Source: Usnea hakonensis (taxonomy: Eukaryota; Ascomycota; Lecanoromycetes; Lecanorales; Parmeliaceae). Taken from it: a stretch of 64,000 bases of DNA. The notes beneath the pieces are model-generated. The model did no database searches and had not been told where the DNA came from. It saw nothing but the letters and a program-made list of their open reading frames with translations. The stretch's first letter is position 1; the number at the start of each line of letters is the position of its first letter. Of the stretch, positions 11,991-23,654 are shown piece after piece. A program made the translations under genes and the position numbers. The stretch lies in the NCBI GenBank assembly GCA_013423325.1, contig BLJB01000075.1:62421-126420 (forward strand). The letters run 5' to 3'.

Positions 11991-13318
11991 GGAGAATATG
12001 CTAAAAGCGGTAGGAAATGATGATCGGAGCGCCCTTTCTGTGAAGATTGATCTTGATAAAGATTGCGATTCTTAGAATGGCATAACGGAAGGAGTCTTTT
12101 TGTCAAGGCATTTGTGAATGGCCAGGTATGAAATACTTACATCACGAAACTCTTTCTCACGCTCCAGGCTCAAAGCTGAGTCATGGAGGGTGCTTCCACA
12201 AAAACCGAATGAGCGTATGGAGTTTTGGCCCTGCGATTTGATTAGGACCAGGCTCTGTTCGAAGAGGATCAAGGGGAAGATATACTAATTAGGAAGCTGC
12301 ATGAACCTTTCACGACGAGGAGGAATGCATGCCATGAATAAGTGTGACCTGTGAGCTACCTTCCAAACGTTGAGATCTTCGCCATTCTTGAGTGAAGCAA
12401 GTCGCCCATTGGACGTGGCGGAATAGCCCAAGTACACGCTCTCATTCTGCCTCGAGCTTCTGCGATAGCTGAGAGAGAAGTGGCCCTCTGTCGTTTAGCA
12501 TCTCCGTCTCAGCCTTCCTCGCGCAAACAGCCTGATCAAAGTTCAGTCGACGCCTTCCCACCGTTAACAAATTGCTTTGCGGACGTGATACACTGGATCT
12601 ATCAAATCTAAGTGACATGAGCTCGTGAAAATATTGGTGTAGACAAACAGAGAAGCCACGCTCCCGCACTCGTGAGTGCCATTGTCCAACAAGTCTCAAA
12701 GATGCCGAAATTAAGAGCTGCTACCCAGAAGTCGATGCCGTCGTTGGAGAAGATGCTACCAGAGCTTCACCAAAACATGTGTCATCAACGAAGACGAAGA
12801 TCCGAAACAGCAAGATATGGCTCCCCACGAGGCTGGAGACTGCGCTAATGAGCTATCGCAACTTAGCAAGTCACGGCATTGCGTACGACACCACAGGCAA
12901 TGACAGAGCGGCCTTCAATTGGTTCCAGAGAGCAGCTCGCTTCGATCACACAGTCGACCAACACATAGAATTTTGGGGTTACCGTTACCGTTACGAAACA
13001 CCGCCAAGTCGCTGCATCTCGCAAGGGAAGAGCCGCCGCAGACAAAGTGAAAGCCGCGCATCACAAAGACGACCCTTGCAGAGCACGAGAATCTCATAGC
13101 TACAACATGGTCAATAGCGAGTGCTATCTGCTCCGCAGATACTATCACCACAGCAAGTATACCCTGCGAGCCACTAGCATGTTGACAAGTGAAGATGTGA
13201 GTCTGGTCTGCATATTCGCTTCATTGTATGCTACACGAACCCTGTGGCAAGTCTTGTACCATAGCTCGTGGAAGACCTTGTTTGTAGCTTTGTTCGATGA
13301 GATTATGGGAAAGCAGGT

Positions 13319-13364
13319 GGATAGATAGATAGATAGATAGTTAGATAGTTAGTTAGTTAGTTAG
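13319..13364. repeat. GATA/GTTA microsatellite
   Basis: Six tandem ATAG units that drift into TTAG units, 46 bp, within the gene-poor stretch. Confidence 0.9.
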
Positions 13365-15905
13365 AGGCTTGATATTCAGAAAGCAAAGATGCTAGCCAAT
13401 CCTTTTGTGGTCCTTGCACTTCCAGCTTTCTGTCTCCTTTCACTCGCGAAAAGCTATCAATTGCCCTCGGCCCTTCCCAAAAACAACGGTGCCGTTGAAA
13501 TGAGATCACGACGCCTCTGCATCACACTCACCACTACCACTTGATCCTAATCCCTGTGCACGTCCGTCACAGCTGCATCTCACAGGCACCGGAAACACGT
13601 AACAGTCCACCAGTCCCAACCCACATCTACAAATCAATCCGCGTATTCCCAAAGCATAACTTCGCCGCAATGGCAATCTGCTTCGAACAAAGGATTTTTT
13701 CATGGAAAGTCAACATAAAATAAATTGCGCTCAAGATTCCCCGGCCTGAAGTCAAATCCGACTTTGGTCCCGGCGACGCCCATTTCTTCAAAGCCCCCCT
13801 TTTCCAAATCGCAAAGACTCATCGTATCGTAGAGGACGTCGAGGAAAGAGCAGAAGATGTCTTGTCGATATGCTCCTGCGTCAAGCTCCATGTTCTTTTG
13901 AGAAAGAAGAAGAAGACGTTTGAGACAACGACCAACCAGTCTTTACTGCTTACGGGGGGTTTTGGTCACACTGCGCTTCTCTGCTCGAGGCCAGTTTCCA
14001 TTCCAAAAGCACTTGGTATGACCTCAGGCCAGTACTCTTTCACTGTTATTACTCTACCTGCAGTCTTTGAGTTTGGCCTTTTGGCGGCGTTTGTCATTAA
14101 TGACCTGTGTATCTTTTGCTAGCGTAGAAAGGGGGGGACTCTGACTCTGGGGTTGGTATGAGGGTTGGAAGTCAGGGCTAAAGGATGCCGGCTCGGGGAC
14201 CTGAGGAGCAGAGAGGTAGCTCGAATAGCTGGTTGCCACTTTCGGGATGGCAGCGATTGCTGGACGTCTCAACATTTTGGAGCAACAAGATGTCTGTATT
14301 GCTGTTGGGGGAGATGCAATGTTGGGATTTCAAGGTGGGCAGCAGGAAGTTGAATATGAAAGATGGTTCTAATGCCTCTGGGGGCAGTATCCATCGAAAC
14401 AGTCTGGTTTCACCCCTTTCGCTCCTATGCTTTTTTCCACAGCCTGTATTGTTTCCTATCAGCGTAGTCCATCTAGACCAATACCTGATCAGTGCCCTGT
14501 AGCTATAACGGAACGAATGATACTCGGTTGAATCCAATCCCCATTATTGCTGTGATTATGCCATGTTAGAACCCCCAATTTTGGGCAGGTTGAGGCCAAA
14601 TGCTTACCTTGACTGCCAGTGAGAGCTTAGGACTCAAGCCCCCCCTCTCTCTGTGATGCTATTTGCACGATAGGGTTGGCGTGAAGAGGCAAAGGAGTAT
14701 CCAGTTCCTTTATGATCGATGTGCAGTGATGGAACGACCAAAGCTAGCACTGCAGGCTTTGTTTCTATTGTTGCCCACGGGGAAAGGATAGCTGATGTTG
14801 CTTAGATCTCCACATCTTCCGTCTACTAGATGTATCGGAAGTAGAAGTGGAATCGGGAATTCAAGAAGTGTGAGATTCTGAACGTGTAAACATGACACCA
14901 GGCATCATATATTAGAATCGTTAGACCATTGTTAGATCTCAATGCAAATCTGGACCTTCTCTATACCAATCGTCAAAAGCTGGTCTAAAGGAGTGCATTC
15001 CAATATGCCAAAGTGTCCAATGTTCTTGAGAAATGAGAGAAGGTCATTTTTGACGACTAAGCAACATACTGCTACTAATCCCAACCGTGTCAAATAGAAA
15101 CTTTGAACTCACTACAGTGTTTCCACGTCAGTGTGCTGTGTTAGTCAGTGACTATGATGTTGCTGAAAGACCTTTGTTTAGTCTTTGGTTGTGATCTTCT
15201 TCACCAGCGTTTCTAGACAATGAGCAGAGATTGCAATGTTCACACAACCAGCCGCTCACACTTGGAGATATTCAGCTTTCAACGTTTATCCACGTGTTTT
15301 AGAACAATTGGTTCGTGTCTCTTCAGTCACTCAGCGACAGCAAGGACGTGTTCTTCAGTAAGAATTGCTTTCCTGTCTTGATATATTGTGGGAATCCTCT
15401 TCTCTTTGATGCATTATAAGACTTACAGAAACTAGAACTCAGCAGCATGTTCTTCAAGCTCTACACGGCAATTATTCACAAGAGAAACAGCTGCTAAGGA
15501 ATCGAGCTCACACGACGTATACCAAATAGACTCAGTATTGGTGCTCACTGGCCGAGCATGCTGTTCTCTTTTGGTGTCCGTTTATTTTGAGCAAAGGGAA
15601 AAAGACAGGAGGACCATGACAAGGTGACATCAACACATTACTGTTCTCTTCTCAAATTTATTTTCTGTATTGAAATCTGATGCCGAAATAAGGAGCCTTT
15701 GCTTTTGCATTCGAGTTGTTTTGTATTGAAAGGACCAAATTTAATCGGCGGAGACAGACGTCTCACAAAGATGCCGCCAGAAAGGCTGAGCAACGAATAC
15801 CCACAAATACCCTCGAACCTCTCGTATGAGTAGATGCTCCCCAGCATCCGAACCGCCATCTGAATTTAGAGCGATTTCTTGAATCCGACTGAGCCTATTC
15901 GCTAA

Positions 15906-16202
15906 GACCGTGACAGAAGAGCCCGCAAGGAGGAAGAAGCCCAGGCCCGCCCCCTCGTGGACAAAGAAGACCGCGGAGCCGCCCGAGAGACTCGTCGCAG
16001 AGAAGAAGAGGCCAACAGAGCCCTCGAAGACGACATCGAGTCGTCACTCACAGGTCACAGCTCGGTCCAGACGGACTTTGAAAGCCTTGGCGCTGAAGCT
16101 TTTGGGTATGAGGAGGCCGCAACCACCGGTCAACAGAGCGCTACGGGAATGATCAAGGTTATAGATGCGGCCATAATGCAGACTCATAGTGGAAAGCTGT
16201 GA
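15906..16202 (+). pseudogene. Coding-like relic without a start codon
   Basis: An open frame of 98 codons bounded by TAA upstream and TGA at its end. The peptide is highly charged at first (RDRRARKEEEAQARP, then RETRRREEEANRALEDD), then more ordinary (ESLGAEAFGYEEAATTG). It is GC-rich with codon-like third positions, unlike the surrounding DNA. There is no ATG in the charged part and no good upstream exon. It may be the 3' end of a decayed gene or transposon open reading frame, or chance. Confidence 0.3.
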
Positions 16203-17641
16203 GCCCATGATGGCAGACAAGTGCCCTGGTAATGGCGGTCGGCCGGTCTCCTCCCGAGGACCTCGACATGAGCGCTCCGCGACCCTTAAAAATAAATCAA
16301 CAAGAGAGGCAAGACAAAGGGTCAAGTATGGAACCCATATACAAATCCTCGAGAAAATATTATGGGCTTCTTCGCTCAATGACTAGGGGGGGATAGTCTC
16401 CCTGGATTCAGATGGGACCTCAAGCACATCAGATGGTTTGACTTTATTTGAAAACCGAACCAAGGAGCCCTTAGTGAAGTCGGTTGAAAATTCGTGGTAG
16501 GTCATGAATTCGCATGGTCCAACAGGGAACTATGCATGGGGAAGAGCAGAGCTCTACTGAATGGCCAACGTAGGGGTAGTCCCTGGATGGTGAATGGCGA
16601 GTCGATTCGACAAGAGACCCGTTGATCAGCAAGGCAATCTTCATCGAGTACTTGTTTACCATGAGTCGAGACATTCAGGGCGCAGAAAATCCACAGAGGT
16701 GCCACGACGTGGGACTCTATGCAAACGATGAGAAATTGCTACCTATCGGACCGCGCTTCTGAGCTTGCTCGATAAGAGACTCGATTGAAGAGGGTATTCA
16801 GCACTCGAATCATCGGGGCCAATGCTCCCAATCACGACTCGATCAGACCCCAGGTGATGATCCATTGTGGACACTTCCAGTCATTATGGGGAATTCCGAA
16901 ATCGGCTTCGAGGCGTGTGGGAAAATGAAATTGTCGTAGCCGTTGTAGGAGTGGCAATGACAATGCTCTCGGCCATGGAATGCTCCATTAGCTGTGAAAG
17001 CCACGGAATCGATAAGGCCACGCCGAATGGGATCTCATGTATCCTGCTCACCCTTACAAATGTTAGTCATGCAAAAAGCTACGGGTAAGAAAAGACAAGA
17101 GTATAACCTCGAAAGACTCCAGACACAAGAGCAGGCATGGCCGGTAAGTCACTGCTCCGTCTTCGCTATCCCCAGTTCCTAAAAAGAAGATCTAGAACCT
17201 AAGTGGTGATTAGCCGGGATTTTGCAAATACCAATGCGTTGAATGAGCAATGCAGCAGGAGACCATAGAGAGATATTTTCCATCAAGGTCAATTGGGCTT
17301 AGAGACAATTGAAGAGCACACAATGAGCAGCGAGGCTGAGAGGAACCCATGAAAAAATAGTACTGTAGGATATCCAGTCACTCAAGCCACATCTGCACCA
17401 AGGGGAGCCGCACTTTCGATAGAAACCCGAGCGCGTAAGGAGACATTAGGAACGGAACAAATATCAGCAGACGGCAGAACGGACTGCGAAGTCGTTTTCT
17501 ATTCGTTGGAAGCCTGAGGCTCTTTCATAGCATGAAGTCTCGAGAATCATAATCAAACCTGCAAGCTGACCTCCGTCTAGGGAGCATGGCGAGCCGGCCG
17601 AATACCACTGCCACCCAGCAGGGTCCCTCTTTGCTCAGGGC

Positions 17642-18520
17642 TCACAAGATCACGCAATTTCGATGATTCCTGACCCTTCCATTTTTCTTCGTTGGCGGCG
17701 GTTCTAGAGCTGCCACAATAGCCTAGACGCAAATGTTCTGATTAGCAGATGCGAAGATAACTTGAGATCGAAGAGCCAGGGAAAGGAATGCTCCCCTACC
17801 TCATCAAAGACGTCCTTCAACTTGTACTGTGTCAGTGCAGAGCACTCCACGTATTTGATGGCTCCCAAGTCTTTTGCCATTCTCTCTCCGTCTTCCTTGC
17901 GGACTGGCTGCATTCGCTGCTTGGCAAGCTTCTCTCGCACTTGCGGATCATCGCGCAGATCCGTCTGCGTGCCAACGATAAGGCATGGCACCCCTGGGCA
18001 ATGATGGTGCACTTCGGGGAACCATTTCTCCCTTACATTCTCGAATGATGCCGGGGATGTCACGCTAAAGCATACGAGGAAGACGTCCGTCTGAGGGTAG
18101 GACAGAGGACGGAGGCGGTCATAATCTTCTTGACCCGCAGTATCGAACAAACCGAGAGTGTACGGTTCGTCGCCGATCCTAAGTGAGCCTCATAGTTAGC
18201 CGGAGTTGATTGCAAAAGCGGGTGACAAAACTCTGCTCATCAGCGTAGGAGTCAAGCTAATGCTCAAAAAGTCTGGAGTTGCAGACTTACATAACGGTGA
18301 CAGCGTAATTGTCGAAGACTGTCGGCACGTACTCCGACGGGAATTTGTTGGTGGTGTAAGAGATGAGTAGGCAGGTCTTGCCCACAGCACCGTCACCCAC
18401 CACGACACACCTTGAAGAAGCGGTGTCAGCAAATCCTTCGTGGTACAAGCATTCGAGGGCTGCCGATCCCTCATTTCAGCTGTATCAAGGTAGGACATAC
18501 TTGATTGTAGCGACGACCAT
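17642..18520 (-). CDS. CDC42: Rho-family GTPase Cdc42
   Basis: Polarity GTPase controlling actin, septins and hyphal tip growth at the plasma membrane. Four exons, 18520-18501, 18410-18291, 18178-17800 and 17722-17642, give 199 residues. All GTPase motifs are present: P-loop GDGAVGKT, switch I YVPTVFDNY, switch II DTAGQEDYD, the TQTD guanine-specificity motif, ECSAL, and the Rho insert around KLAKQRMQPVRKEDGERM. The C-terminus is CVIL, a CAAX box of geranylgeranyl type. The tail before it (PPTKKNGRVRNHRN) is longer and less basic than the usual Lys/Arg-rich tail. Exon 1 encodes only MVVATI plus two bases. The Cdc42 rather than Rac assignment rests on the switch and insert residues. Confidence 0.96.
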
Positions 18521-20532
18521 GTTGCGCAGCGCAATCTTGTATGGTGACCGAGTCTTAAGTCAGGGTTGACCGACGTTTTGATGAGCTGTGTAGCTTTGGC
18601 GATCAATGAGGAAGGGAAGAATGAGGGTGATGCTTCGACGAGAGGGATTCAATGCCAACAGATGATGAGGAAGAGAGGGTTTGGAGCAGGAAATGTGGTG
18701 TTACGCGAGTTATTGTGAGGGTTGCGGGTCAAGGACGGTCGGACTCCCAACGGCCGGTCGAATGATGGAGGCGGTCGTCGTTCAGCTTGAGGACAGGAAT
18801 CTATCAGGAGGTGCTTGTGAGTATGTTGCTCACTTAGACAAGGGAGGAAGAAGTTAAGTGGCAATTGACAGCTTTCTGGGGTGCTGGTGGCTCAGCCTCT
18901 TTGTGGGTGGTGGTGGTGAATACTTACGCTTGAGGGAGGGGGGGTAAGGGAGGTTCACCAGGGTGGTAGAGCAGGCTCCCTTTGCTGAGGCCTGGAGAAT
19001 CCTCTCCTCCCTGACCACCCAAATGGTCTTTGAATACCGAATACAGGCCGATGTTGTTGCACGACGGGGGGGGGGATTTATCTTATCAGCAGCTGGTTCT
19101 CCGTCAAGTAAGTTGAGAAAAGGGCAAGGGAAGTCGAAAATTCAAATTGAACAGGGATTATCTTGGGGCGCGAATCTCCGTCTCATACGTGTATGAGGAG
19201 GACCAGCCGACCAGCATTACCAGCATCAGTGCGAGTGTGATGGATGTGACTGATGAAGACAAAACCGGATTCAACAAAAGATGAAGATGGCTTGCTTCTA
19301 TCCTTCTTATATTCTTCTGAGGATTTTGACAACGGCCGTAGCTGAAACAAGCTACGTAACTCGGACGTGACTGCCATTAATTAATTACCTTACATACTGT
19401 ACCTTAACATCATTAAATACGGTAGGTACATGGTACTGCCGCCAGTGATGCATAAGAAAAAACATAAATAAGACAGAGTACCTTCTTCTTCTGGTCCGAC
19501 GCCTGACGATCCAGCTCGATTCCATTTCTCCACTGCATGAAAGTACTTTACTACTTATGCAATGCTCATACCTTATCCATCCATGATAAAGTATTAATGG
19601 AAGAAATTAGGCTACATAGAATCCATTTCATCTCTATTCTCTACCTAAGTAATTTACCATGCCTTCCGCGGACTTTTAATTAAATCGACACTCCTGACAA
19701 CATGTTCTACCAGGGTCCAAAAAGCGCAAGATGAGCCTTTTCTGCACACGGAATCATGGCACCACCAATCAATTCTCCCCGGAAGCGGCCTGGATGATGC
19801 TTATTGCGGACGCCATCTAAGAATCGCACCCTCCTTCCTCCTCCTCCTCCTCTTCTTCTTCTTCTTCTCCTGCTGCTATTTGGAAGCAACGGGGGTGTCC
19901 TTCTTGCTAGAATTCTCCAGGCACAACTGCCACTTGAATCTGGAATCTCTGCCAAGCGGCCTCTCGGCTTTGAGGTCAAGGTCTGGTTGTAGTCCACCAT
20001 CAGCCTTTGCTGCCGTGGCCCTTGTCTATAGACTCACAAAACATACCTAGTATAAGCTATCATAGGATGGCAGGTCAAGCTCTGAGCTAACAGTAACAGA
20101 ATGCTTCCGTACCAAAGGCTGCTGAATGCAAGCCGTCTCTGGTTTTATCGCACCACTCCGACCAACATAGAATGCGCTTCGGCATTTGCATCTCTGCGCA
20201 TGGCTACTCTGTGAAAGCTTTGTTCTAGACCGCATAGAATTGTCCGACTTTTACCATTACTCAGTGGAAATCGCTACGTCCCTACACATTTTTGAGCCAA
20301 AAGGTCGGGGATCCAGATCTACTCTTCATCACTCGGCCAACTCCGACAGAAAAGCCAACTACTGGATTGGCCAAAGCTTTGGAACAACCTCGTCTCTCAT
20401 GCTTGTTTCTGTCCTCTGTTACATCTATTGACTTTAATACACCGAAGACGTTCCAACATCGAGTCTCATATCTCAGCCATATCTTCTCTATATCCCGATC
20501 CCCAGTCGCTATCTGGTCGAAACATACAAGTT
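18521..20532. other. Long intergenic region upstream of CDC42
   Basis: 2 kb without a supported gene. It should carry the CDC42 promoter and 5' leader and the 3' flank of the transporter. It contains a CTC/CTT microsatellite (19831-19877), and ACCTTA motifs near 19387-19409. Confidence 0.55.
19831..19877. repeat. CTC/CTT trinucleotide repeat
   Basis: Pyrimidine tract of CTC units that pass into CTT units. On the plus strand it could encode Pro/Leu runs, but no gene context supports that. Confidence 0.85.
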
Positions 20533-22550
20533 TCACCTCAAAACCCGGCCTAGGAAGCCTCTTCTTCGCTCATCCCCCTCCTGCACGTGGCTTTCAGGGG
20601 CGCCTTCGTCTTGCACCCAATCCCGTCCGATGACCTTCCCTCTGACTTTCTGATCTATACTGTCCAGTCTGTAGTTCCTCATGATTAGACTCAGTGGGAT
20701 TAATGGTGCGGCAAGACAAGCGGCGATAATGAGCAAAATGTCCATTGTCTCTTGATAGCTCCGGTCAATGGCCAGTCTCTCAGGACTGCCTCCCATATAA
20801 CTTTTCGCGATTGTCAGATTACCGAAGATCAATGCTGCATCAGACTGTGCATCTGGCGGCAGATATCTGGCTAACTTGGCTGGGATGTTGGAAGTCCAGA
20901 CTGCTCCTGAGATTGCGCTCCCTACAGCTCCGCCAATTTCTACAACTGTAAGGAAGACAGCGGTTGCAGCAGCCACGTCGCCGTGCGACACAGCAGCTTG
21001 TACACCCAATTGAGCTGGTACGTTGAGCATTCCGCCGCCGATCCCCATGGCAATTTGCGTGCCCACGATTTGCCCTGTAGAGCTGCCTAGCGATCGATAG
21101 CGTATCATCAGTCCGATGCCCATGAGGTAAATACAAGCACCGGCGGTGATATAGAACTTGTAATGGCGGGTATATTTGATGCAAATGGATATACAAATTG
21201 CCGTTACTGTAGATGTAAAAGTGAAAGTTTGGACGATATGGCCAGCTGCCGTTATGGAGTCGTCTTGCACCACCTGTAAATACGAGTAGAAGTACGGTTG
21301 GATCGAAGTATAGAAGACGGCGAAATAGAAGAAGCCGATGCTGCAGCCTGTGAGCACATTCCGATTTGTTAGGAGACGCAGTGAGAGAAAGGGTCGCGGC
21401 GCTAGCTTGTGAGTGGATTCCCAATAGGGGAATGCGACAAGACAGACACATCCGACGACAATCATAGCAATTATGCTAGCATTGTGCCAGTGACTCTTCG
21501 CAGTTGCGGCTAACGTCATGGGGATCAAAATCAAGGCAAGAGCAGCTGAGAGCAACAGCAAGCCCATGATATCGAGCTCGTACCAAAAATGCTTGAAGCC
21601 TCCCATGACACTTTGGCCCTTCCAGGGAGATGGAGGAAGAAGATGCAACCTTGCCGCCTTTCTCAAGTTAAAGAGTAGCGCGAGAGCCAACGGCATGAAG
21701 GCTGCGGGCAGAACGATCGTCCACAGAGCATAACCCCATCTCCACGTAGCATGGGCCAGTACGTTGTTGGCAATTGGTGCGCCAACCCAAACAGTAATCA
21801 GAAAGGGAACATCTGGTAAGCTGGAAAATAGCGCCCTATTGAGTAAGTCACTGGTGTCGGCAACAAAGATCTGTATCAAAATTTGCAAGCCTGTGGAGCC
21901 AGCAGAGTAAAAGATCTGAGCCGAGGCGAAAGTCTTCACATTGTTGGACCCAGCCATTTGGATGTAACCAACAACATAGAGGAGCACGCTGATTGAAAAT
22001 GCTTCTAATCGCCCGAAGGCATTTGCAATTTTGGCCATTGGAGGTTTAATGACAGCTGCGAACGGTCAGAAGACCACATGGTGGTGCTCACGTCCCAAAG
22101 GACCCACCATTGACAACACTTTGAACTACCAAGACGGTGGCAACTAACGAGTGTTCTGCGAAAGCGCTGGTTGCGAAGACGGTCAAGTTGGTCGTTGTTT
22201 GACCTTCGAGGGAGGTACAGAATGCCACAAGGAAGATACTGAGAGGACTTTAGATGATTCTTCCAGATGAAACGGCTGAAAGGGACTCTCAAGGCAAGAC
22301 GCAGAAGATTCATGTGTTCAATCCTTGTCGTAACAGAGATTCAATGGCAGATGAAGCAAATGATTGAGCTGGACAGAGGCAACGCTCACCCAAGATAAGC
22401 GGCGATGAGAGAGGATTGCGTCCAGGTTTGACTAACGGCTTCTATATTCTTTACTCCAGTCTGTGGAGAATCAGATACAATGGAGGAACTGTCATCCTCT
22501 GAGTCCCGATAATGAGCGGGAGCATTGTCTCCAGGTGTCGCTTTTGCCAT
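20533..22550 (-). CDS. MFS siderophore-iron transporter (SIT family)
   Basis: Proton-coupled importer of ferric siderophores, 14-helix major facilitator type. Three exons, 22550-22390, 22238-22108 and 22055-20533, give 604 residues. After splicing the first helices read LIAAYLGIFLVAF and then TTTNLTVFATSAFAEHS, followed by the SIT hallmark VIKPPMAKIANAFGRLEAF and the QIFYSAGSTGLQIL and DTSDLLNRALFSSLPD motifs. A cytosolic Ser/Asp-rich N-terminus of about 50 residues and a charged C-terminus flank the membrane core. The substrate cannot be told from sequence. Upstream at 22756-22772 is a palindromic GATA site matching the iron-repressor consensus, which fits repression by iron. No siderophore synthesis genes are adjacent. 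Confidence 0.9.
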
Positions 22551-22674
22551 AGGGGAAGAAATTGAGATGAAGAAAGGAAGATGCAGCAAGTAAGGATGCA
22601 ATGGAGGATATATGGTGAAGATGATACTGAGGAAACATTTGAAAGGGTCATTTACGTGAAAAGATCATGACGAA

Positions 22675-22712
22675 ATAGAGAGAGAGAGAGAAGAGAAAAA
22701 AGAGAGAGAAAC
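22675..22712. repeat. GA-rich microsatellite
   Basis: Tandem AG units with an AAAAA break, in the 5' leader or promoter of the siderophore transporter. Confidence 0.85.
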
Positions 22713-22755
22713 AATATCTCGGGGATAAAATTGATAATCGATAAAGTATTACTTA

Positions 22756-22772
22756 ATCAGATGATCTGATAA
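22756..22772 (-). promoter_or_regulatory. Palindromic iron-type GATA site
   Basis: ATCAGAT-G-ATCTGATAA. The right half is an exact ATCWGATAA, the consensus of the SreA/Sre1/Fep1 iron-sensing GATA repressors, and the left half is its mirror image. It lies about 210 bp upstream of the transporter start codon, with further GATA cores at about 22726-22745. Regulation by such a factor is inferred from the motif and the target gene. Confidence 0.6.
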
Positions 22773-23654
22773 ATCTTTTTTAGACTAGTGACGAACTTTG
22801 TTCCTGCTTAGTGTTCGATCTTGAAGTAACAAGCCATGATGTGATTTTGCATTTTGGATTTTGAGTGGGCATCCCTCGATTCAGGAAGCAAGGATTAACG
22901 AGGTTGCCCGACTGTTCCTGGATAAAAATACCACAATAAAATATGCCACTCACCATTCCAACAGCCTTGCCATCTAGCGGCGCATTGTTGACCTATCCTG
23001 CAGCTTCGTAACCTTGAGAGCGCAGCTACAAAGCAACAAACCCACAGAAGCTTCCATCATCGTCGCCTTGATCCACCTACTCATTAAAGTATGCACCAGG
23101 GACAGAAGTCCGATCAAGGGCAATAGAAAGGGGCACATAAGCGCTGCACGCGCCTCAAATACATTACTTATCGTTGTAATGCCCATCGCCTGAACTTTTG
23201 GCCCAGAAAGTCAGGGCTCCTCCACTCCGATATTCGTCAGACGTCAATAACAATTGAGACTTAGTCTCTACCAAAAACCTTGTCAGGGGTAAATCTCCTT
23301 CACACAATCAAGTCTCTTCTATTGCTATTTGCTACATGGCCAGACTCGGGCCAATCTAGGAGACCATCTCACATATTGGTCGCGTTGGTGCAGTTCTGGA
23401 ACAGTATCGTCGATCGCTTCTCTTCATGCCTTCCAGCTCGAGCGCGTACTCACATCTTATAGTCAACCGGAAATTTAAAGAGAATGTGGAGTGTCACGAT
23501 TCAACTCAATGATATAGGTGCGCGAGAAGACATACAAGCTGTAATATCATCCTGGAACCTCACCGAGAATCCCAGCAACGCCCTATTCACAATCGACTAC
23601 TCTCTAGGCAAGCTACCCGCCAATTTCTCGACGCGGACCTCCTAACCTCCGCCA
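22773..23654. other. Intergenic, no gene seen
   Basis: Distal upstream part of the transporter and 3' flank of the agmatinase. Short frames only. Confidence 0.6.

Larger units (their letters stand above)
11991..17641. other. Gene-poor region, 5.6 kb
   Basis: No gene can be supported here, against an average of one gene per 2-3 kb elsewhere. Short frames occur. One at about 12700-13099 plus is open for over 100 codons; it contains MSYRNLASHGIAYDTTGNDR but matches nothing I know. A minus frame from 14275 starts MLRRPAIAAIPKVATSYSSY, a possible mitochondrial presequence, but I cannot extend it convincingly. A relic at 15906-16202 is listed separately. Base composition looks ordinary, not the AT-rich pattern of RIP-mutated transposons. 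No terminal repeats or transposase motifs were found. Confidence 0.5.

Noticed and set aside
11991..17641. RIP-degraded transposon
   Set aside because: Composition by eye is close to that of the flanking intergenic DNA and there are no TA-rich runs, terminal repeats or transposase/reverse-transcriptase motifs.
20840..21451. 203-codon minus frame
   Set aside because: Second frame of the transporter's third exon; it has no membrane pattern or family motif.
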